Below, piece by piece: positions 33,850 through 41,762 of a stretch of 64,000 nt of DNA. The DNA is taken from assembly GCF_028826105.1 (NCBI RefSeq), contig NZ_JAQGPL010000001.1:2258501-2322500 (forward strand), written 5' to 3'. The notes under the pieces are model-generated. The model had not been told where the DNA came from, made no database searches, and was given only the letters and a program-made list of their open reading frames with translations. How positions within the stretch are numbered: position 1 is the stretch's first letter; the number at the start of each line of letters is the position of its first letter. The position numbers and the translations under genes are program-made. Source of the DNA: Paenibacillus humicola (lineage in GTDB: Bacteria; Bacillota; Bacilli; Paenibacillales; Paenibacillaceae).

Positions 33850-34848
33850 ATGGAATATCGGCTGCTTGGACGAAGCGGACTTGCCGTTTCGGAGCTTTGC
33901 CTGGGTACGATGTCGTTCGGAAATACGACCAGTGAGAGCGATTCGATCGAGATGGTTCACCGTTTCCTCGACCGGGGCGGCAATTTTCTCGATACGGCAA
34001 ACGTGTACGTTGCGGGACGGTCGGAGGAAATCGTCGGCAAGGCGATCAAGGACCGCCGCTCGCAGGTCGTGCTCGCGACGAAGGTGCGCTTCGCCACCGC
34101 GGATCATCCGAACGGGGTCGGCGTATCGCGCAAGCATATTATGGATTGTGTCGAAGCCAGTTTAAAACGGCTCGATACGGATTATATCGATCTTTATCAG
34201 GTTCACGTCTGGGATCATGCAACGCCGATCGAAGAAACGCTGCGCGCGCTGGACGATCTCGTCACGGCCGGCAAAGTCCGCTATATCGGCTGCTCGAATT
34301 TTTATTCCTGGCAGCTGATGAAATCGCTTGCCGTCAGCGATGCCAACCGCTATGTACGCTTCGTTTCGCTCCAGCCGCAGTACAGCCTGGTCAGCCGCGA
34401 AATGGACCGCGAAATGATGCCGCTTTGCCTCGAGGAGAACGTCGGCGTTATTCCGTGGGCGCCGATTGGCGGCGGATTTTTGACCGGACGCTACACCCGG
34501 GAGGAGCCGGTCTCCGGGCGCCTGACCGCGAAGACGGGCGAAAGCTCGTGGGCGCTGCGCGCGAACGAGCATAATTTCGAGGTGCTGGATGCGGTGCTTG
34601 CCGCGGCGAAGGAGCTGGGGAAAACGCCCGCCCAGGTCGCGCTCAATTGGCTGATCCACCGCAAAGGCATTACGTCGCCGATATTCGGCGCGAGCACGCT
34701 GGAGCAGTATGAGGACAACATCGGGGCGGCCGGCTGGAAAATGCCGCAGGAAACGTGGGACAAGCTTGACGCCGTCAGCGCGCTTCCTTCGGAATATCCG
34801 AAACGGTTCATCGCGAAATTCGAGCGCCCGATCGAACGTCAGTGGTAA
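33850..34848 (+). CDS. Aldo/keto reductase
   Basis: 332 residues, NADPH-dependent (beta/alpha)8 oxidoreductase. The catalytic tetrad is visible: D48 and Y53 (NFLDTANVY), K78 (LATKVRF), H119 (YQVHVWD). The cofactor region GCSNFYSWQL and C-terminal PIFGASTLEQ are family-typical; the pattern is closest to AKR11/YdhF-like general stress reductases. The substrate is not readable. AGAAGGAGG precedes the ATG. It is followed after 32 bases by a membrane protein gene, with a small chance of co-transcription. Confidence 0.9.
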   Translation: MEYRLLGRSGLAVSELCLGTMSFGNTTSESDSIEMVHRFLDRGGNFLDTANVYVAGRSEEIVGKAIKDRRSQVVLATKVRFATADHPNGVGVSRKHIMDCVEASLKRLDTDYIDLYQVHVWDHATPIEETLRALDDLVTAGKVRYIGCSNFYSWQLMKSLAVSDANRYVRFVSLQPQYSLVSREMDREMMPLCLEENVGVIPWAPIGGGFLTGRYTREEPVSGRLTAKTGESSWALRANEHNFEVLDAVLAAAKELGKTPAQVALNWLIHRKGITSPIFGASTLEQYEDNIGAAGWKMPQETWDKLDAVSALPSEYPKRFIAKFERPIERQW

Positions 34849-34880
34849 AGAAGCTTAAAGCAGTTTGAGGGGGAGCATAC

Positions 34881-35387
34881 GTGTCTCGTTCCTGGGAACG
34901 CAAGGTTCAGAAAAACCAAAAACAAATTAACGTGCGGCGCAAGAAGATGGGCCAGTCGCCGATCCAATTCGGCCAAGGCGCGTCCGATCCTTCCGATACG
35001 TACAAAGGACGCAGCCTGTTGCTGCCTGCGTTACTGGTCCTGTTTGCGATTTTGTACGTCATCCTTTACATTGGCAGCCAGATGAACCAGATGTTCTGGT
35101 TTACGATCGCTTGTTACCTCGTGCTGGCGGGCCTGTTATTTCTTAGGCGCCCCTACCTGACGGTCGGCAAGGATTTTCTTCGGACGCGCCGCTTCGGCGG
35201 AGACCGGACGGTTTACCAGGACAACATCAAATCGATAACAGCCCAGAAGGGGTATGTCATCGTCGGCCAGAACAAAGGCGGGAACTGGGTGTTCTCCAAG
35301 CTGATCAACCGGTACCCGACGGAAGCGATGACGGAACGACTGCGCACGTTCGCCGCAGTTCACCGCATCCCTTTCGAAGAGAAATGA
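34881..35387 (+). CDS. Conserved small membrane protein
   Basis: 168 residues. A basic, Gln/Lys-rich cytoplasmic head (about 45 residues) precedes two membrane segments (about 47-65 and 70-87) and a soluble C-terminal part (YLTVGKDFLRTRRFGGDRTVYQDNIKSITAQKG) that resembles a small PH-like domain as found after two-helix membrane hairpins. I do not recognise a named family. GTG start after GAGGGGG. Followed 20 bases later by the HAD gene, so likely the same transcript. Confidence 0.75.
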   Translation: MSRSWERKVQKNQKQINVRRKKMGQSPIQFGQGASDPSDTYKGRSLLLPALLVLFAILYVILYIGSQMNQMFWFTIACYLVLAGLLFLRRPYLTVGKDFLRTRRFGGDRTVYQDNIKSITAQKGYVIVGQNKGGNWVFSKLINRYPTEAMTERLRTFAAVHRIPFEEK

Positions 35388-35407
35388 TATGGAGTGGAGC
35401 ATAAGCG

Positions 35408-36199
35408 ATGGCGAAGAAAAAGGCGGTACTATTCGATCTGGACGATACGCTGCTTTGGGACGACCGAAGTGTGAAGGAAGCGTTCCAGGCGACCTGCGCG
35501 GCTGCGGCGGAGAAAACGGGCGTCGATCCGGACGCCCTTGAGGAAGCGGTGCGCCGCGAAGCCCGGTCATTATACGAATCGTATGAAACGTTCCCGTTCA
35601 CAAAAATGATCGGCATCAATCCGTTCGAAGGGCTTTGGGCCAATTTCACCCAGGGCGAACAGGAACAATTCCGCAAGCTGGAGCGGTTGGCGCCCGGGTA
35701 CCGCCGCGAGTCCTGGACGCGCGGGCTGCGTGCACTCGGCGTGAACGACGAGGAGCTCGGCGCGGAGCTGGCCGAACGGTTCCCGGCGGAACGGCGCAAA
35801 CGGCCGATCGTCTATGACGAGACGTTCCGCGTGCTGGACAAGCTGAAGGGCCGCTTCAAGCTCCTGCTGCTGACGAACGGTTCGCCGGATTTGCAGCTGG
35901 AGAAGCTGGCGGGCGTACCGGACTTGGCACCGTATTTCGATCATATTGTCATTTCCGGCCAATTCGGCGAAGGAAAGCCGGCCGCCTCGATTTTCCGTCA
36001 TGCGCTGGATCGGCTCGGTGTTCAGCCGGAGGAGGGCATTATGGTCGGTGACAAGCTGACGACGGACATTTTAGGCGCCAATACGATCGGCATGACTTCC
36101 GTCTGGATTAACCGTCACGGCGTGCAGCACACCGGCGAAATCGTGCCTTCGCACGAAATACGGCATTTGGAGGATCTGCTCCCGCTGCTCGGCGAATAA
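35408..36199 (+). CDS. HAD-superfamily hydrolase (YsaA-like)
   Basis: 263 residues. Motif I is FDLDDTLL (nucleophile D10, acid D12), motif II is LLTNGSP, motif III has the Lys in GEGKPAASIF, and motif IV is MVGDKLTTDILGA. The large helical cap between residues 20 and 110 places it in subfamily IA with B. subtilis YsaA; the substrate is unknown. GGAGTGG precedes the ATG. Followed by a terminator. Confidence 0.88.
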   Translation: MAKKKAVLFDLDDTLLWDDRSVKEAFQATCAAAAEKTGVDPDALEEAVRREARSLYESYETFPFTKMIGINPFEGLWANFTQGEQEQFRKLERLAPGYRRESWTRGLRALGVNDEELGAELAERFPAERRKRPIVYDETFRVLDKLKGRFKLLLLTNGSPDLQLEKLAGVPDLAPYFDHIVISGQFGEGKPAASIFRHALDRLGVQPEEGIMVGDKLTTDILGANTIGMTSVWINRHGVQHTGEIVPSHEIRHLEDLLPLLGE

Positions 36200-36208
36200 C
36201 GCATACCG

Positions 36209-36243
36209 AAAACCCGCCCGGCCGCAGTCAGGCGGGTTTTTCC
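36209..36243 (+). terminator. Rho-independent terminator after the HAD gene
   Basis: AAAACCCGCC / GGCGGGTTTTT with a 12-base loop. Confidence 0.88.
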
Positions 36244-36288
36244 ATTCCCTTTTCCGCGAACGCTGTCCGCCAGCCGAGATTGCCTCCA

Positions 36289-36427
36289 GCGCTCGTCGAC
36301 TTGCCTTTTCCGTCAGGGAAGGGGGACGACGGAAACTGCGGCATCCTTCCTCGAATCTTGCGCACGTCGGCTTGCCCTTTCGTCATGAAAAGGGTAGGAC
36401 GGAGCTGCGGCATCCTCCCCCGAATCT
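36289..36427. repeat. Imperfect tandem repeat, two units of about 70 bp
   Basis: Unit 1 (36289-36358) and unit 2 (36360-36427) both run GCGC-A/T-CGTCGrCTTGCC...CTGCGGCATCCT...CGAATCT. Each carries an inner hairpin-like CCTTTTCcGTC...GGGAAGG or CCCTTT...AAAAGGG. Unit 2 reaches the stop codon of the sulfotransferase gene. Read on the minus strand it encodes repeated RKIRGRMPQ-type peptides, but without a ribosome binding site. It looks like an intergenic repeat element. Confidence 0.7.
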
Positions 36428-37187
36428 ACGTATAGCCGTATTTGCTCATGACGGCGCTGCATTCGGTTTGAATGATGCGGATATCCGCATCGGAAACCGG
36501 ATTTTTATGGCTTCCCACCTTGTAAGCAAGCGTGAGCTCGATCTCTTCCTCGGTCACGTCCGCCACTTTGGAAATCAGATCGAGCGTTGCCTGGTCGCGG
36601 TTAACGAGGTTTTCGTAGACGACCAGGTGGGCTCTCGGATCCTGCTCGGCCAGTTCCAAATAATAGCCGGCATTTTCATTCCATTTGGTCGTGAAATCGC
36701 CGATGCGGTTGTACCAGCCGACCGAGCTGCGCCACGTGTCCACGGGATGGCGGACGATCAGCAAAATATCGGCTTCGGGAAAACATTGCCGGAATAACGT
36801 CAGCGCCGGCCGGCCGTACCGGACCTCCTTAAAACCGATCCGGTCATGGGTATCCCGGAAAGGAGCGTAAAGCCGGGCGAACAAAGCGCGAACGGAAGCG
36901 ATTACCGCTTCGTCCACATAGGTGCTTTCCGGCGTCATGTTGGCGATCCACTGGTTGGCGTCTTCCCCGTTGCCGAAGAAAGCCTCGCGTTCACTGCTGC
37001 TGTGATCGGAAAAATAACGAATCAGCCGCCCGATGTTCTCGTAATCGTTCAGCACCCCGCCGTGCTCGCCCCAAATCAAGCTTCCACTGCGCCGGTTGCA
37101 TATCCGCTGGAGCAGGGTCGAACCGGACCGTTGAACGGGCGCCGCAACGATCAGGTGAATCGGTTCGTTTTCGGTTCGTTCCGACAT
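36426..37187 (-). CDS. PAPS-dependent sulfotransferase-like protein
   Basis: 253 residues. The 5'-phosphosulfate loop is PVQRSGSTLLQRI (about 18-29) and the 3'-phosphate binding motif is VRHPVDTWRSSVGWY (about 145-159, with R146 and S154/S155), both typical of Stf0/carbohydrate sulfotransferases. It would move sulfate from PAPS to a hydroxyl or amine acceptor, perhaps a sugar. The ATG at 37187 has AAGGAG 13 bases upstream; the frame continues upstream without conservation. It is divergent from a glycosyltransferase gene 105 bases away. Acceptor unknown. Confidence 0.85.
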   Translation of the reverse strand: MSERTENEPIHLIVAAPVQRSGSTLLQRICNRRSGSLIWGEHGGVLNDYENIGRLIRYFSDHSSSEREAFFGNGEDANQWIANMTPESTYVDEAVIASVRALFARLYAPFRDTHDRIGFKEVRYGRPALTLFRQCFPEADILLIVRHPVDTWRSSVGWYNRIGDFTTKWNENAGYYLELAEQDPRAHLVVYENLVNRDQATLDLISKVADVTEEEIELTLAYKVGSHKNPVSDADIRIIQTECSAVMSKYGYT

Positions 37188-37240
37188 AAGCGAGTTCAGC
37201 CTCCTTGTCCGTTCGCGAAATGAAATTCGCTTACAATCTT

Positions 37241-37270
37241 TTAACCTGTCTGACGGAAGCGGCATACAAT
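37241..37270 (+). promoter_or_regulatory. Possible promoter of the GT2 gene
   Basis: TTAACC (37241-37246) and TACAAT (37265-37270), 18-base spacer, 22 bases before the start codon. Confidence 0.4.
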
Positions 37271-37292
37271 GTGGTATCAAGGGAGTGACCGC

Positions 37293-38603
37293 ATGCTGCT
37301 TGTATTTGTTCTGGATACGGGAGCCAACGCCCGTTCCCTGCAAATGACGGAACGGCTGGTCCGGTCAGCGCCGATAAACTGCCGGGTCGTCCCGCTCCAA
37401 CGCGATTTTGCGGCTGCGATGAACCGGGAAATTTTAAGCGGGTATACGGAACCTTTCTTCGTTACGCTGCTGGCGGGGGAGTCCGTGGATGAATCGTTTC
37501 TTAGCCAAGCGGATGCGTGGATGCGGCGTGCGGACGACACCGTCGCCGGCTTGCTGCTCAACCCGGAGTCCGGCTGGAATGGAGACGAGAAACGGGACCC
37601 GCCGCGGGGACCTGTCGTCTGGCGGACGGAAGCGGTACGGTCCGGGAACGGTCCGGGCTTTGCGACTCTCGACCGGCTGCCGTTCGAACGATATGTACTG
37701 CTCGAGCTGCAGTACAGGCTGACTCCGGCATGGCGGTGGAGCGAAATCGCGGCAGACTGCTGGAGCGTCCGGCGCGGATCGAACCCGGGCTGGATGCGGA
37801 CACGGGAAGAATGGGAGGCGCTGGCGCCCCTATTGGCCGCCAAGCCATCCTCCCAAACCGCCGGCTGCCGCCCGCTGTTCAGCGTCGTCATCTGCACCTA
37901 CAACGACGCGCCTTATTTGAAATGGGCGATTCGCAGCGTCTTCGTCCAGCAGTGCCCGGATTGGGAGCTAATCATCGTGGACGACGGCTCGCACGATGAA
38001 ACAGCGCTCATCCTGGAGGCGGAAGCAGCGGATCCCCGCGTAACCGTTCTTCGCAATGAAACGAACCGCGGAAAAGGCTTCAGCCTGAATCGTGCGCTTG
38101 CCCATGCAAAAGGAGCATGGCTGGTGGAACTGGATGCCGACGACTGGTTAGCGCCCGACTGCCTTTCCGTATTCGCAGCACATATTCGAAGCGAGAGCGA
38201 GAGCGAAAGCGAGCTGCGAACCGGCGCTTATTTTGCCGGTCATTATGAATGGCAGCAGCTTAGCGGCGGACACCAGCCCGTCTACCGCAATATCCGTCAG
38301 CCGGCCCGGTTTACGCCTGAAACGTTATTGGAATACGCCGAACCGCTGGCTCCGAGATGCTTCAGCCTATCGGCGCTTCGCGAGCTTGGCGGCTGGCTGG
38401 TCTCGGATCCGTTCGGCGGCTCGCTATATGAAGATATACAAATGCTGCTGCGAATGGCGCAATTTTACGCCGTCAAGCGCTCGGACGGGACCCTGTACCA
38501 CCGCAGGCTTCGTCCGGACAGCGTCACAAGCGTCAACAGGACGTCCTATTCAAGCTGGAAAAAATGGTTTCTGCAAACGGTATGCCGAAGCGGAAACGAA
38601 TGA
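37293..38603 (+). CDS. Glycosyltransferase family 2 with degenerate N-terminal module
   Basis: 436 residues. The C-terminal GT-A domain begins near residue 194: FSVVICTYNDAPYLKWAIRSV, IIVDDGSHDET, RNETNRGKGFSLNRAL and the DxD-type ELDADDW near 281. The first 190 residues (LLVFVLDTGANARSLQMTERL, FFVTLLAGESVDESFLSQAD) follow the outline of a GT-A fold but lack the metal motif, so this half may be a degenerate duplicate. AAGGGAG is seven bases before the ATG at 37293. A run of GAGAGCGAGAGC codons (SESESE) lies near residue 300. No membrane segment. Part of the presumed spore-surface locus. Confidence 0.85.
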   Translation: MLLVFVLDTGANARSLQMTERLVRSAPINCRVVPLQRDFAAAMNREILSGYTEPFFVTLLAGESVDESFLSQADAWMRRADDTVAGLLLNPESGWNGDEKRDPPRGPVVWRTEAVRSGNGPGFATLDRLPFERYVLLELQYRLTPAWRWSEIAADCWSVRRGSNPGWMRTREEWEALAPLLAAKPSSQTAGCRPLFSVVICTYNDAPYLKWAIRSVFVQQCPDWELIIVDDGSHDETALILEAEAADPRVTVLRNETNRGKGFSLNRALAHAKGAWLVELDADDWLAPDCLSVFAAHIRSESESESELRTGAYFAGHYEWQQLSGGHQPVYRNIRQPARFTPETLLEYAEPLAPRCFSLSALRELGGWLVSDPFGGSLYEDIQMLLRMAQFYAVKRSDGTLYHRRLRPDSVTSVNRTSYSSWKKWFLQTVCRSGNE

Positions 38604-38625
38604 TACGTCTGCGTAAACGGGCGCG

Positions 38626-38826
38626 TCAGGCCGGCAGAAACCGGACATATTCGGTATTGACTTCCAGTACGCTTACCTGCGTTCCCGGCGTATAAGCGGA
38701 GGGACTGACCTGGACGGTAAAAAATCCTTGGCTGACGCCGGACAGAACACCGGTCACCACCTGCGACATTTGAAACACTTCGACTCGGCGGCCGATAAAG
38801 CGCGCCAACGCCTGGGAAAAATCCAT
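38626..38826 (-). CDS. DUF2642-like small protein
   Basis: 66 residues forming what looks like a small beta barrel (IGRRVEVFQMSQVVTGVLSGVSQGFFTVQVSP). It is similar in pattern to the C-terminal 60 residues of its upstream neighbour and to DUF2642 proteins of spore-forming Bacilli. AGAGGTGTG precedes the ATG. It starts 29 bases after the stop of the neighbour gene on the same strand, so the pair is an operon. Function unknown; a spore-surface role is inference from context. Confidence 0.7.
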   Translation of the reverse strand: MDFSQALARFIGRRVEVFQMSQVVTGVLSGVSQGFFTVQVSPSAYTPGTQVSVLEVNTEYVRFLPA

Positions 38827-38855
38827 CTTTTCACACCTCTTATTCGATAGTCGGT

Positions 38856-39368
38856 TTACACAAACGAATTGATTTCGGCAACCGGAATGAGTACGATGGC
38901 GCCCGACGGCTCGGTAATGGCCACATAATCGTTTCCGACCTCCGTGAGCGTTCCTGTAATCGTACCGGCGTCGGTTTCGATGATGATCGCCGTGCTAATC
39001 CGGGAATTCAGCGCATCGCGAAGGCTTTGCGTGATCGGCGGGGCGCTGATGATCGCCTGGATCGAATTGACGTCGCTGCGAAGCTGGTTCGTTATCGCGG
39101 TGAGCTGCGAGTAGCCGGATGTCAGCTGCGAGTAGCCCGCGGTGAGCTGCGAATAGCCTGCAGACTGCTGGTCGATCCGGGTACGAAGATCGAGGGCGAC
39201 CTGGTCGACACGCTGTTGCAGCTGACGGATCAGCGAGAGCAAGGAGATGCCGGGCTTCTTTTTTCGTTTCCGGACGATTTTCCGGCATCGAATGACGGGC
39301 TTCGGCTTATGCTTCGGAGGGCATGGGCAAAGCCGAAGCTTTTTCGGTTTCACTTTACATACGGTCAC
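38856..39368 (-). CDS. Basic-head / heptad-repeat / DUF2642-like protein, probable spore surface protein
   Basis: 170 residues in three parts: a Cys/Lys/Pro-rich head (CKVKPKKLRLCPCPPKHK with further Cys and a KRKKKPG stretch), a helical stalk with three exact or near-exact 7-residue GYSQLTA/S units (about residues 70-90) flanked by heptad-like sequence, and a C-terminal DUF2642-like domain (IIIETDAGTITGTLTEVGNDYVAI). The GTG at 39368 is nine bases after GGGAG; the ATG three codons upstream touches the site and is less likely. A CATAAGTTA (sigma-K-like -10) lies 33 bases upstream. Function inferred only. Confidence 0.72.
   Translation of the reverse strand: MTVCKVKPKKLRLCPCPPKHKPKPVIRCRKIVRKRKKKPGISLLSLIRQLQQRVDQVALDLRTRIDQQSAGYSQLTAGYSQLTSGYSQLTAITNQLRSDVNSIQAIISAPPITQSLRDALNSRISTAIIIETDAGTITGTLTEVGNDYVAITEPSGAIVLIPVAEINSFV
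39099..39161 (-). repeat. 21-bp tandem repeat encoding GYSQLTA heptads
   Basis: Three units encode AGYSQLT, AGYSQLT and SGYSQLT; the seven-residue period equals a coiled-coil heptad, so unit number would set stalk length. Confidence 0.85.
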
Positions 39369-39400
39369 GCAATTCATCTCCCTTTTGTTCCGGTTGCTTG

Positions 39401-39409
39401 TAACTTATG
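39401..39409 (-). promoter_or_regulatory. Sigma-K-like -10 element
   Basis: On the minus strand the sequence is GCATAAGTTA, matching CATAnnnTA. No AC-type -35 is evident at the usual distance, so this is tentative. Confidence 0.4.
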
Positions 39410-39468
39410 CTGGACAGATAGGGGGGGAAGCTAGTCTATTTGAAGATGATGAATTCACCCAGACAAGC

Positions 39469-39507
39469 AAAAAAAGCCGGCGGACGCCTTTTGGAGCGCC
39501 TGCCGGC
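39469..39507 (-). terminator. Rho-independent terminator of the GT4-like gene
   Basis: On the minus strand GCCGGCAGGCG / CGTCCGCCGGC with an eight-base loop and seven T. Confidence 0.85.
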
Positions 39508-39542
39508 CGCCTTTTACCTGCAGTAAAACATGAACGGTAAAC

Positions 39543-40580
39543 CTATCGTGCCGGATAAACGCCGCCTTTCTCAAGCCTGTTCAGGATATGGGCGAGCGCC
39601 ACCTTCGCGCGGCTGGTCCAGGAGTTCTTGAAGGCATACCGCTGCCGCATGCGGACCTTCATCTCGTGATTTTCCTCGATCGCTTTCGCCACGGTCTCCG
39701 CGGCATTGCCGGCGTCAGCGAAATAGACGAGATTGCGGAATTTTCCGAGCTCCTGCATGTTCGAGGCGACAACCGGCTTGCCGGCCGAAATATATTCGTA
39801 AAATTTGACGGGATCGCAGCCGGCGATCATTTCGGTAAGCAGAAAAGGAATCAGGGCCGCGTCGAACCAGCTCAAATACGCCGGCAGCTCGCGGTAAGGC
39901 TTCATCCCGAGAAGCGTTACGTTCGGATGCTCGATACTCCGGTTGTACAGCTGGTTTGATCCGATCAGCACCACCGGGAAACAGTCGGCGATCCGGTATA
40001 CCATTTCCGCATCGAGCCAGGTGTAAATGGCGCCGTAATACCCGACGAGCGGCCGGCCTCCGGTATCCGGCAAATCGGCGGGACGCGGAAGCCTGCCCGC
40101 GGCAGGCTTGAAGTGATCGAAATCGGCGCCGTTCGACAATAGAACGGTTGGAACGCCCCGACTCGTATGCTCCCTGAAAATGGCGCCGGACGAAGCGAAC
40201 GTCAGCTGCGTTTTCTTTTCCATGACCGGGATGATTCCGCTCCAGGCCGAAAACTCGCCGGCAGCCAGGTCGCAGGAGTCGAAAATCGCCAGATCGTGAT
40301 CGTAGCAGTCGATGAACCAGCCTTGGTTCACCGCGCACCAAAACACCAGCTTGCCTTTTACAAGCGGCTTGAAATCGACGGAACGGTGGATGACCGTGAA
40401 ATTCGGCAGCTCGGGGAACGGATGATAGACGGGCGTTTCCTGGGGGAACAAATCGGCCGGATTGATAAAGACGACATTCGCGCCCGCCTGGGCGAGCGCC
40501 TTCATCATCTGCTGCGGACGCTGATGCATGAATTGATAATCGATCGCAGGGGGATACACGATCGTAAGATCCAGCCCCAA
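39543..40580 (-). CDS. GT4-like glycosyltransferase
   Basis: 345 residues, GT-B fold. The N-terminal half starts LDLTIVYPPAIDYQFMHQRPQQMMKALA, a pattern common in spore- and capsule-related glycosyltransferases; the C-terminal half has VGYYGAIYTWLD, ELPAYLSWFDAALIPF and the donor-binding DPVKFYEYISAGKPVVASN. The start is a TTG at 40580 preceded by a perfect AAGGAGGT seven bases upstream; the longer open frame has no such site. Divergent from the cgeB-like gene. It should move a nucleotide-activated sugar; the sugar is unknown. Confidence 0.85.
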   Translation of the reverse strand: MGLDLTIVYPPAIDYQFMHQRPQQMMKALAQAGANVVFINPADLFPQETPVYHPFPELPNFTVIHRSVDFKPLVKGKLVFWCAVNQGWFIDCYDHDLAIFDSCDLAAGEFSAWSGIIPVMEKKTQLTFASSGAIFREHTSRGVPTVLLSNGADFDHFKPAAGRLPRPADLPDTGGRPLVGYYGAIYTWLDAEMVYRIADCFPVVLIGSNQLYNRSIEHPNVTLLGMKPYRELPAYLSWFDAALIPFLLTEMIAGCDPVKFYEYISAGKPVVASNMQELGKFRNLVYFADAGNAAETVAKAIEENHEMKVRMRQRYAFKNSWTSRAKVALAHILNRLEKGGVYPAR

Positions 40581-40723
40581 ATTTCCCACCTCCTTCAATA
40601 ATTTCGATAAGGCAGCAGCTTTTCTCATCTTATGACAAACCGTATGCGCGGGGCTGTGCGCCAACCTACTGCCCGCCGGCAACAGGCGGTGCCCTTTTTT
40701 TGCTTGTCCAAGTCATGTACCTA

Positions 40724-40751
40724 GTCATGTTCATGCTGCGGGCATAAACTA
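40724..40751 (+). promoter_or_regulatory. Putative sigma-K promoter of the cgeB-like gene
   Basis: CATAAACTA at 40743-40751 matches the sigma-K -10 CATAnnnTA. Upstream is a direct repeat TAGTCATGT/AAGTCATGT (40711-40730), one copy of which could serve as -35 or as an activator site; spacing is not ideal for sigma-E. Confidence 0.45.
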
Positions 40752-40802
40752 GCTTCATGGCAACAAAAAGGCTTACGCATAAGATCCGAAGGAGGACATC
40801 CG

Positions 40803-41750
40803 ATGAAAATCCTGTTCCTCAACTCGGCTCCGATCGTAAAGTTGGGCATGGGGCGGGGTTTTGTCAGGCTCGGGCATGAGGTGGAATTTATTCATCCCGG
40901 TGAGCAGGAACCGGACGTCATGCTGGCCAAAATCGATGCGTTCAAACCGGACCTGCTGTTCACCGATGGCGGAGTCGGGCGGGTGGAAGCGATCACCGGC
41001 ATAATCGACCGGACCGGCATCCCGCACATTTATTGGGGAATCGAGGATCCGGTCGCCCGCAACATGTCGCTGGCGTACGGGCGAAAATCGGTCCTGACGC
41101 TGACGACCTTTACGGAATGGATCGACGAGCTGTACCGGCCGAACGGCATTCGCGCGATTTCCGTGCCGTTCGCCTGCAACCCCGGCTTCCACCGGCGCGG
41201 CGTTTACCGTCCTGAGCTCGCCCGCGAGCTTGCGTTCGTCGGCAACAATTACGAGGTGCATCCGAACCGGCTTGCCGGGAACCGGCTCCTGTTCGAGCCG
41301 CTGATCGGGCGGGGGGCCGACATCGCCTTCTACGGCGGCGCGCATTGGGTCAGCGGGAAATTCGCGTTCCGCATACCGCAAGACATGTATAAAGGCTACA
41401 TGGCTTACGAGCATTGGCCGGATCTATGCGCGTCCGTGCCGTTCATTCTGGGCGTCCACAGCATCAACGGCTCGAAAACGATGCAGTCCATGCGGACGTT
41501 CGAGGTGCTCGGCTGCGCCGGTTTTTTCTTCACGCAGCATACGACGGCCATCGAAGCGATGTTCGAGAACCATACCCATCTCGTCTGGTCGCGGTCGCCG
41601 GAGGAAACGCTCGAGCTGTACGACTATTACAGAAGCCGCCCGGATGCGATGGAGCGGATCCGAAAGCAGGGCCAGCAATTCGTGTACGATCATCATACGT
41701 ACGACCATCGGGCGGCGCAAATTTTGGAAGCCCTGAAGCCGCTTCTGTAA
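40803..41750 (+). CDS. cgeB: CgeB-like glycosyltransferase (spore surface maturation)
   Basis: 315 residues, GT-B fold of the CgeB/DUF3880 type. Landmarks: FLNSAPIVKLGMGRGFVRLGHEV at the start, PHIYWGIEDPV, AFVGNNYEVHPNR in the middle, and the C-terminal acceptor-sugar region MRTFEVLGCAGFFFTQHT followed by SRSPEETLELYDYY. In B. subtilis CgeB (317 residues) is a mother-cell product that matures the spore crust glycan. ATG after GAAGGAGG. It is followed 12 bases later by a methyltransferase gene. Confidence 0.87.
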   Translation: MKILFLNSAPIVKLGMGRGFVRLGHEVEFIHPGEQEPDVMLAKIDAFKPDLLFTDGGVGRVEAITGIIDRTGIPHIYWGIEDPVARNMSLAYGRKSVLTLTTFTEWIDELYRPNGIRAISVPFACNPGFHRRGVYRPELARELAFVGNNYEVHPNRLAGNRLLFEPLIGRGADIAFYGGAHWVSGKFAFRIPQDMYKGYMAYEHWPDLCASVPFILGVHSINGSKTMQSMRTFEVLGCAGFFFTQHTTAIEAMFENHTHLVWSRSPEETLELYDYYRSRPDAMERIRKQGQQFVYDHHTYDHRAAQILEALKPLL

Positions 41751-41762
41751 AGGAGGACGACA

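Noticed and set aside
36228..36413. 61-residue minus-strand protein with RGRMPQ repeats
   Set aside because: No ribosome binding site; the pattern follows from the 70-bp DNA repeat, and it lies downstream of the sulfotransferase stop.
38155..38220. Short GAGAGCGA repeat in the GT2 gene as a slippage or phase-variation tract
   Set aside because: The hexamer-like run is in frame and short, so unit changes would not shift the frame; there is no evidence of switching.
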